From: Henningerozyma blattae CBS 6284
Taxonomy: Eukaryota > Ascomycota > Saccharomycetes > Saccharomycetales > Saccharomycetaceae
NCBI RefSeq assembly: GCF_000315915.1
Contig: NC_020186.1
Coordinates: 992,001-1,056,000 of the forward strand
DNA length: 64,000 bases
Direction of reading: 5' to 3'
Shown: positions 58,234-64,000 of the stretch, in pieces
How the letters are laid out: each line of letters starts with the position of its first letter
Numbering within the stretch: the first letter of the stretch is position 1
Notes under the pieces: model-generated
What the model was told of the DNA's origin: nothing
What the model saw: only the letters and a program-made list of their open reading frames with translations
The model's database searches: none
Made by a program: the position numbers and the translations under genes

Positions 58234-59652
58234 TTATTTATTATATTTTTTGATGTTCTTTGGTGGAACATACCATACGTCTTCAGAACCAAAATCAGTT
58301 TCTGAAATTTTCACAAAACTGATTATGCCAGAGTCAATTACGCATAATAAAAAGCTTCTGTATCCATTCTTTAACCTTCTATTTTGTAATACGAACTGGG
58401 AAGTTGGCCTAGAATTTTTCTTTTTCTTACTTTTTGGATTATTAGGATTTTGACTTGATCTCTGTTGCTGTGCCTTTGCCTTGATAGAACTCAAGTAAGC
58501 CGTTCGAAGCATTCCATTGGTGTATGAATATTTGTTCCAAGATAAATCATCAGTAATTTCAGACAAATACTCAAATTTATAATCTAAGGAATCAAATATC
58601 TTTCTCATTTCTAAGTAAGTTGGAAATCTTTGATGTGGATCATTTTTGTTAAAGACAACAACTTGATAATCTGGCAAACCAGGTACTTTTTTTTTATAAT
58701 TGGACTGTGGTTTCCAGACATCGAAAGTTATTTTTAATGGCTTAAAGTTGATATTTGAGAGTTTTTGTTTTTTATGAGATGTATCAGAGGAGAGTTTGTG
58801 CTGAGAATTTAATGATAAGAGGTCATATCTTGTATGTGGTGCTTTAAAAAATGGAATTAGTTTTTTCAATCCAACATATATTTGCCCACTTGTGGTATAT
58901 CTATTAAATAAGAAGTTCCATTTTGAGTAAAAGAATGCATTAAATAAAGATAATTTATGAAATGTGAATATGCTGCGAATAGTATTGTAAATATTTAGTA
59001 TGTTACTAAGTATCGATTTCTTGGGAGGAGGGAAAAATGAAGTAGTATCACAATCATTAGAGTCTGTAAGGTTTACAATGAACCCTAAACGTTTCAAATA
59101 GGCGAACACTAAAAAATTATCAGATTCATCCTGTGATTTAAAAAAAGAGTAAAGATCTTGGATTGACAATTGAAGTTCGATAGTTTGTTCTTCTAGCGAA
59201 TCGGGATCCTGAATGCAAAAAGTTTGGTATGGTGTAATTGTTCCTCTTTCTGCCAAGTATAGAAATTCATGAAATTTCAGAAAGACTCTTCCTTGTTTAT
59301 CCGCTTTCCCCATTGATTGTAAAAAATTTCCCTTTGGATGAGGGACAATAGCTTCGTGTTGTAGAGGCAAGTAATATGCCTTAACCTGTGACTTAATCAT
59401 AGTTCCTCTAACAGAATTCTCTAACGCTTCAAACATTTCATTTCTAGCATTATTTAATAGCAATTCTTGAGCATTAGTCCCATCTATCACAGCATCTTTT
59501 TCACCTCGTTTTGGTATGGTGTAGTTGGGATTCTTTTTAGATAGTGCAGCAATTTTTGACCAATCTTGAGTTAATTCATCATCATCTATTTCATCATCAT
59601 CTAAAGCATCCTTCGTTGGATCATTTTCATAATCTTTATCTAGTGTTGACAT
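58234..59652 (-). CDS. SEN54: tRNA splicing endonuclease subunit Sen54
   Basis: Structural subunit of the four-part tRNA splicing endonuclease, which sits on the mitochondrial surface in yeast and cuts pre-tRNA introns. The 472-residue protein (467 in S. cerevisiae) has an acidic N-terminus (EDDEIDDDELTQDWSKIAAL) and the Sen54 N-terminal domain (RGTMIKSQVKAYYLPLQHEA, then HPKGNFLQSMGKADKQGRVF, LKFHEFLYLAERG). A variable basic centre follows, then the C-terminal nuclease-like fold (FDVWKPQSNYKKKVPGLPDY, NGYRSFLLCVIDSGIISFVK) without catalytic residues, as expected for Sen54. It converges with SEC16. BRO1, which lies between them in S. cerevisiae, is absent. Confidence 0.94.
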   Translation of the reverse strand: MSTLDKDYENDPTKDALDDDEIDDDELTQDWSKIAALSKKNPNYTIPKRGEKDAVIDGTNAQELLLNNARNEMFEALENSVRGTMIKSQVKAYYLPLQHEAIVPHPKGNFLQSMGKADKQGRVFLKFHEFLYLAERGTITPYQTFCIQDPDSLEEQTIELQLSIQDLYSFFKSQDESDNFLVFAYLKRLGFIVNLTDSNDCDTTSFFPPPKKSILSNILNIYNTIRSIFTFHKLSLFNAFFYSKWNFLFNRYTTSGQIYVGLKKLIPFFKAPHTRYDLLSLNSQHKLSSDTSHKKQKLSNINFKPLKITFDVWKPQSNYKKKVPGLPDYQVVVFNKNDPHQRFPTYLEMRKIFDSLDYKFEYLSEITDDLSWNKYSYTNGMLRTAYLSSIKAKAQQQRSSQNPNNPKSKKKKNSRPTSQFVLQNRRLKNGYRSFLLCVIDSGIISFVKISETDFGSEDVWYVPPKNIKKYNK

Positions 59653-60702
59653 AACGTTGTGATGGAGATTAATTATGATTTGCTCCTTATTCTAAACGTA
59701 GATCAATAATTAAAACAAATTAAATCATCTAATCATGTCTAGATGCCCTTATTTCTACTATAGGAATCTGTAGCTATTTCTAGATGAGATTAAGATTTTG
59801 GGTTAGAGAATTTTTAATTTTTCATAATCCGGAATTAATTCCATTTTCGAACAAAATGAAAATGTAAACAAAAATATATATAACAACTAATAATGCCATG
59901 TTTACGAAATTCTGGATTGAGATTCAAATATTCTGAGGATTCACTCTTTTCAAAAGTAGTAAAAAGCCATTTTGAGCTACTATGGGGTAGTGATATTCTT
60001 ATTGTTTAATAGTATTTATGAGCAATGCTTGCAGGTCGTGTTTTCTTCATTAATCCTAATGAAATAGATTAAAAAAATAACAATAATTAACAGCCAAGTA
60101 ATTAGGTTTACTGTTTCCAATATATAAGTATTTGTATAGGTATATATATAATTTTATATATACATAAAGATCATCCATCTTTCTTTTATGTTTCATATAT
60201 ACACTTAATGATACAAGTAAAGCAATTATTAATTCTCAAACACTTCAAGATCCAATATTAATTTTAGTAATTTATCGTAATGAATCAGATCACTTTTAAG
60301 CGTTAAAACTCGCATATCTTGTTTCCTGAAATAGTATAATAAACTTTATTTTAAACTTGCTATATATAAGATGCTATTTTACTTTTATCCCTAATTGCCT
60401 TATCAATTCGGAAAACATTTCATTTCCTTTTCATCCAGACACCACATCATTTTTAAATGTTTAACATTTTTTCTTCTTTTTATTTCGCATTTTTTTAAAA
60501 AAATTTTAGATATTCCAGTGTGAAAAATTTCCTCGTCCAAGCGGGATTATTTTGCTTGTCCGAAAACTTGAAAATATTCCAAGCTCGATTGATGATGGCG
60601 TTTATATAAATGACATATATTTCATTTTATAAAAAATATATTGTAAGTGTCTTTCAATCTACAAGATAAGTGAGAAATCCCTATAATCAAGACTAATTCG
60701 CA
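59653..60702. other. divergent promoter region SEN54 / RPS9
   Basis: AT-rich, with a Rap1-like site at 60431-60443 and T-rich tracts at 60466-60512 before RPS9, a usual layout for yeast ribosomal-protein promoters. No gene is seen. Confidence 0.6.
60431..60443 (+). promoter_or_regulatory. Rap1-like site upstream of RPS9
   Basis: TCATCCAGACACC, 260-272 bases before the RPS9 start and followed by T-rich DNA. It shares CATCCRNACACC with sites before RPS6 and RPL21. Confidence 0.6.
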
Positions 60703-61659
60703 ATGCCAAGTATGTCTTAATAACATAAAGAGAAGGAGTGGACAATACTTCTTCAGAGGATCGGGTCCTCTATAAACATATTTTTTTTTCTTTACGTGAA
60801 TGGTAATATGTCATTTAAAATAAGAAAAAAGAAATCTTTGCCCTGAACTCCCGACACTTCAGGTCAAAACCACATCAATACTTAGCACTCTACAAGTTAT
60901 TTGCGGTGCTGACTATTGCTTGTATTTTCAGGGCAAAGTATTCTTTTTTCTACGTTTTTAAAAGATATCTTAATATTCTCGTAGATGTAATATGTTTATA
61001 GGACCTTTTTATTTTCTTATTTTGGATATTTAACTAACATAATTTCTATTTTAACTATGGTTAAAATTTGACATACGTTTTTTTTACAGGAGCTCCAAGA
61101 ACTTACTCTAAGACCTACTCTACCCCAAAGAGACCATACGAATCTTCTCGTTTGGACGCTGAATTGAAATTAGCTGGTGAATTCGGTTTGAAGAACAAGA
61201 GAGAAATTTACAGAATTTCTTTCCAATTGTCTAAGATCCGTCGTGCTGCCAGAGATTTATTGACCAGAGATGAAAAAGACCCAAAGAGATTATTCGAAGG
61301 TAATGCTTTGATCAGAAGATTAGTCAGAGTTGGTGTCTTATCTGAAGATAAGAAGAAGTTAGATTATGTTTTAGCTTTGAAGGTTGAAGATTTCTTGGAA
61401 AGAAGATTGCAAACCCAAGTCTACAAGTTAGGTTTAGCTAAATCTGTCCACCACGCCAGAGTCTTGATTACTCAAAGACACATTGCCGTTGGTAAGCAAA
61501 TTGTCAACATCCCATCTTTCATGGTCAGATTAGACTCTGAAAAGCACATTGACTTTGCTTACTACCTCTCCATTCGGTGGTGCTAGACCAGGTAGAGTTG
61601 CCAGAAAGAACGCTGGTAAGTCTTCTGAAGGTGCTGAAGAAGCTGCCGATGAAGAATAG
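60703..61659 (+). CDS. RPS9: 40S ribosomal protein S9 (uS4), spliced, frame disrupted near C-terminus
   Basis: Small-subunit protein at the mRNA entry side of the ribosome. Exon 1 is 60703-60709 (ATG CCA A) and exon 2 starts at 61090, giving [20 protein letters not shown] and near identity with S. cerevisiae Rps9 through KHIDFA. After GCT (61557-61559) the frame as written reads YYLSIRWC and stops at 61584-61586 (167 residues). One base later the expected tail reads on: [18 protein letters not shown], then an acidic end and stop at 61657-61659 (about 191 residues; 195-197 in S. cerevisiae). So the sequence has a net one-base insertion at about 61560. The tail is otherwise intact with preferred codons. 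The locus matches RPS9A (YPL081W) and RPS9B (YBR189W). Confidence 0.93.
60710..61089 (+). other. RPS9: intron of RPS9 (380 bases)
   Basis: Donor GTATGT at 60710, branch site AACTAAC at 61032-61038 (one base from TACTAAC), acceptor TTTTTACAG ending at 61089. Splicing gives MPRAPRTY. The intron contains a long imperfect hairpin (60823-60951). Confidence 0.95.
60823..60951 (+). repeat. RPS9: imperfect 25-base hairpin inside the RPS9 intron
   Basis: The arms 60823-60847 and 60927-60951 pair over 11 and 12 bases with two mismatches between them (inner arm CTTTGCCCTGAA against TTCAGGGCAAAG). The 79-base loop holds a smaller stem, AGCAC against GTGCT. The hairpin lies between donor and branch site, where it would bring them closer. 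Confidence 0.75.
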
Positions 61660-62211
61660 ATTCAAAATTTAGATAAAAAATACTAATTAATTTTCTTTTT
61701 TCATTAATTGTACTATACAATATTTATTTAAATTAAAATCTTTTTTTCTCTTTCCATTCCATTATTCAACATTCCCTTTCTGCATGTACATCTATATAAA
61801 ATCTATAACATTATTTTAATATCAACTTTAACACGTTACAAAGCCCAATTTAATATGTCACAGTTAACAAGGTAATAGGGTGTATATTATTATCTTAGTA
61901 TTGTTTGGTCAAGAGATAGAAAGTAGCTTCAAATCGTAATGTACAATACCAAACCTATTTCTCACATAACAGTAACATCTACCATTGTCAAAATGATGTA
62001 TTGCACGCATTCGATATATTCCTCAACACTTATTAAATCTTTCTTTTAGTCTTAATTTAGATTCATCACTTCAAAGTCTTAAAAACTTAACAATAATAGT
62101 CATCAGTGATTTTGTAATGGCCTACCATATCATTCGGAGTTCCCTTATTAGATAAATGGGGCAAAAAAAATATAAAATGAAAAAAATTTCTTTTTTCAAT
62201 ATCATTATTTA

Positions 62212-62224
62212 ACATCCGGACACC
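62212..62224 (+). promoter_or_regulatory. Rap1-like site upstream of RPL21
   Basis: ACATCCGGACACC, about 403 bases before the RPL21 start and followed by T-rich DNA. Best member of the shared motif seen before RPS6 and RPS9. Confidence 0.65.
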
Positions 62225-62305
62225 AACAGTCTTGAAAACTTTTCCGTTGAAAGAGTTTTTTTTTTTTCATTCTCACTGTTTTTCTCCTCTATTGAAGTTT
62301 CCAAA

Positions 62306-62488
62306 GAGAATTCTAGGCCGAGACGAAATTTCAACTTAGACAGAGACTGGAAAAGTTAGTGAGGAGGGAAAACCAGCCTGGAGAAGGATCTAGACAGAAC
62401 AAGGGAATATCTCTTTCTGGTTCTAGGCAGGAAAGACAATATCTGCTAGAAGGGAAGTCTAGTGAGGGCGATATTCCCTAGAATTCTC
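62306..62488. repeat. nested inverted repeats upstream of RPL21
   Basis: Outer arms GAGAATTCTAGG (62306-62317) and CCTAGAATTCTC (62477-62488). Inner arms AGGGAATATC (62402-62411) and GATATTCCCT (62470-62479). Innermost, TTCTAGGCAG (62421-62430) pairs with CTGCTAGAA (62443-62451) with one bulge. CTAG words recur throughout. The region lies 140-320 bases before RPL21. Confidence 0.65.
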
Positions 62489-62626
62489 CGACTGCTGAAA
62501 CTGTTCCAACTACCGATTTTGTTAGTTAATATGGATAATACCTATTGATATTTGAGACGCCTATTTGGAAACACGGTGCATCTTGGTCAATAATAAAGTC
62601 AATTAAGACAAGGTCAACTATAAAAA

Positions 62627-63437
62627 ATGGGTAAATCGTATGTGTACTGAATGTTAATGACGATTCATGAGGGAATTAAAGAAGTAATAAGGATCATGGG
62701 CTTTAAAACGATGGGAAAGAAAGAAAAAGTGATATTTCAATGAAATTAAGGAATAACTCATATTATTGGATAGACACTTTTTGGAGTATATTTACAGCTT
62801 CAAATGATCCATGATCTTATCATCGATTCGTTCTTATATCAATATTGCAAATGAATAACGTTATACTAACTAATTTACTGTTTTATTATTAATTAACAAT
62901 ATATCCATTGGAATGATATTTTGGTATATTTAATAATCCACATTTAATTTTCATTTTCATTATAGACACGGTTACAGATCTCGTACTCGTTACATGTTCC
63001 AACGTGACTTTAGAAAGCACGGTACCATTGCTTTGTCCACCTACTTAAAGGTCTACAAGGTTGGTGACATTGTTGACATCAAAGCCAACGGTTCTATCCA
63101 AAAGGGTATGCCACACAAGTTCTACCAAGGTAAGACTGGTGTTGTTTACAACGTTACCAAGTCTTCTGTTGGTGTTATCATCAACAAAATGGTTGGTAAC
63201 AGATACTTGGAAAAGAGATTGAACTTGAGGGTTGAACACGTCAAGCACTCCAAATGTAGACAAGAATTTTTGGAAAGAGTTAAGTCCAATGCTGCCAAGA
63301 AGGCTGAAGCTAAGGCTAAGGGTATTCCAGTCCAATTGAAGAGACAACCAGCTCAACCAAGAGAAGCTACCGTTGTTTCTACTGTCGGTAACATCCCACA
63401 AACTTTGGCTCCAGTTCCATACGAAACTTTCATTTAA
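62627..63437 (+). CDS. RPL21: 60S ribosomal protein L21 (eL21), spliced
   Basis: Large-subunit ribosomal protein. Exon 1 is 62627-62637 (ATG GGT AAA TC) and exon 2 is 62966-63437 (A CAC GGT TAC). The product [20 protein letters not shown] has 160 residues, as in S. cerevisiae, and follows the family throughout: [69 protein letters not shown] and the end [11 protein letters not shown]. Codons are the highly preferred set. S. cerevisiae RPL21A/B have the intron at the same place. It follows RPS9 in the same direction, as in both S. cerevisiae blocks (YPL079W, YBR191W). Confidence 0.98.
62638..62965 (+). other. RPL21: intron of RPL21 (328 bases)
   Basis: Donor GTATGT at 62638, branch site TACTAAC at 62864-62870, acceptor ATTATAG ending at 62965. 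All three signals are the yeast consensus and the join restores the known N-terminus. Confidence 0.97.
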
Positions 63438-64000
63438 TCGAATCGGTATTCAGTTTCATATGTATATTTTCTATTTGGTACGAGTCTAACTTTCATTATT
63501 CAAAAAATAATAATTTTTTATTTGTTTACTATATCTGTATAATCTAATAAAATATTTTTATATATTTATATATCTAAACAAGAACTTTAAAAAATATCAA
63601 AAGTATAATTTCTTCTCACTAGTTCATTAGTCTTTACCAAGAAAGTAGTAGTAATAAGAAAAATGAAAAAAAAAAAAATAAAGTAAAAACAGAAAAAGAA
63701 AAAGAAACTACTTTTAGTCTTTACATGGTGATTAAGCTATGACTTTATGACAGCGACGTTATTATCTAAAAAAATAACTGGGGCAAATTGCTATCAACTT
63801 TTCCCAGTCTTTATTTTATTTAATCCGGAAAACTATACATGTTAAAAGAAAAAAATTGAAAAAATGTATAATTACTTACTATGCTGTTTTATAAAAAAAA
63901 AGTATGTAAATCTACCACACAACGTTGACTCTTCCTATAGCTATACCCCTTATACAATAGAAGATTGTCGTCTATCTTTCAATTATATCAAACTAAGATT
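63438..64000. other. intergenic region downstream of RPL21
   Basis: AT-rich 3' flank with A-rich tracts (63661-63710). No ORF or RNA gene is recognised up to the window end. Confidence 0.5.

Larger units (their letters stand above)
61660..62626. other. intergenic region RPS9 to RPL21
   Basis: AT-rich 3' flank of RPS9, then a Rap1-like site (62212-62224), a T13 run at about 62258-62270 and a more GC-rich stretch of nested inverted repeats (62306-62488) before RPL21. No protein-coding gene is seen. Confidence 0.6.

Overview
The window is nuclear DNA of a budding yeast of the family Saccharomycetaceae. It is AT-rich, has compact mostly intronless genes, short introns with GTATGT and TACTAAC-type signals in ribosomal-protein genes, and proteins that align closely with Saccharomyces cerevisiae. 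From memory of the S. cerevisiae map, the genes are a strictly colinear weave of two duplicated blocks. One is chromosome XVI YPL111W to YPL079W (CAR1, GDE1, YPL109C, YPL108W, MSD1, FMP30, ELP4, INA17, NOG1, ELP3, SEC16, SEN54). The other is chromosome II YBR165W to YBR191W (UBS1, PEX32, SEC66, UMP1, SWD3, ECM31, DTR1). Eight loci match pairs kept on both (SSE1/2, SMY2/SYH1, EHT1/EEB1, RPS6, RLM1/SMP1, YDC1/YPC1, RPS9, RPL21). Many genes of both blocks are missing (for example TYR1, POP7, NPL4, SEC62, GLR1, FZO1, BRO1, MOT1). This fits a post-whole-genome-duplication yeast that lost duplicates independently of S. cerevisiae, as in Tetrapisispora, Vanderwaltozyma, Kazachstania or Naumovozyma. 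The genus cannot be fixed from this window.

Layout. 1-10 kb: tRNA-Leu(UAA), arginase CAR1 (5' end in another frame), the SPX-ankyrin-GDPD phosphodiesterase GDE1, and the mitochondrial UbiB protein CQD1 with a 3' intron. 10-24 kb: UBS1, a YPL108W-like gene, PEX32, Hsp110 (SSE), SEC66, a GYF protein (SMY2/SYH1), UMP1 with a perfect proteasome control element, and SWD3. 24-40 kb: MSD1, ECM31, FMP30, ELP4, INA17, EEB1/EHT1, NOG1 with RRPE and PAC promoter motifs, and DTR1. 40-46 kb: RPS6, a gene-poor 3.1 kb gap, RLM1, and an unusual GC-rich island. 46-64 kb: YDC1/YPC1, ELP3, a very long SEC16 with about 530 residues of hexapeptide repeats, SEN54, then the intron-containing RPS9 and RPL21.

There is no phage, plasmid, CRISPR array, intact transposon or recognisable centromere. 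These are housekeeping genes for translation and ribosome biogenesis (RPS6, RPS9, RPL21, NOG1, MSD1, ELP3, ELP4, SEN54), protein folding and turnover (SSE, UMP1, UBS1), ER and vesicle traffic (SEC66, SEC16, SMY2/SYH1), mitochondria (CQD1, FMP30, INA17) and metabolism (CAR1, GDE1, ECM31). I found no clear new multi-gene system. The best leads are two frame disruptions in conserved genes (CAR1 at a perfect -1 slippery heptamer; RPS9 near its C-terminus), a long imperfect hairpin in the RPS9 intron, nested inverted repeats upstream of RPL21, a helically phased motif array in the GC island, the SEC16 repeat expansion, and an apparent single-gene inversion of ELP3.
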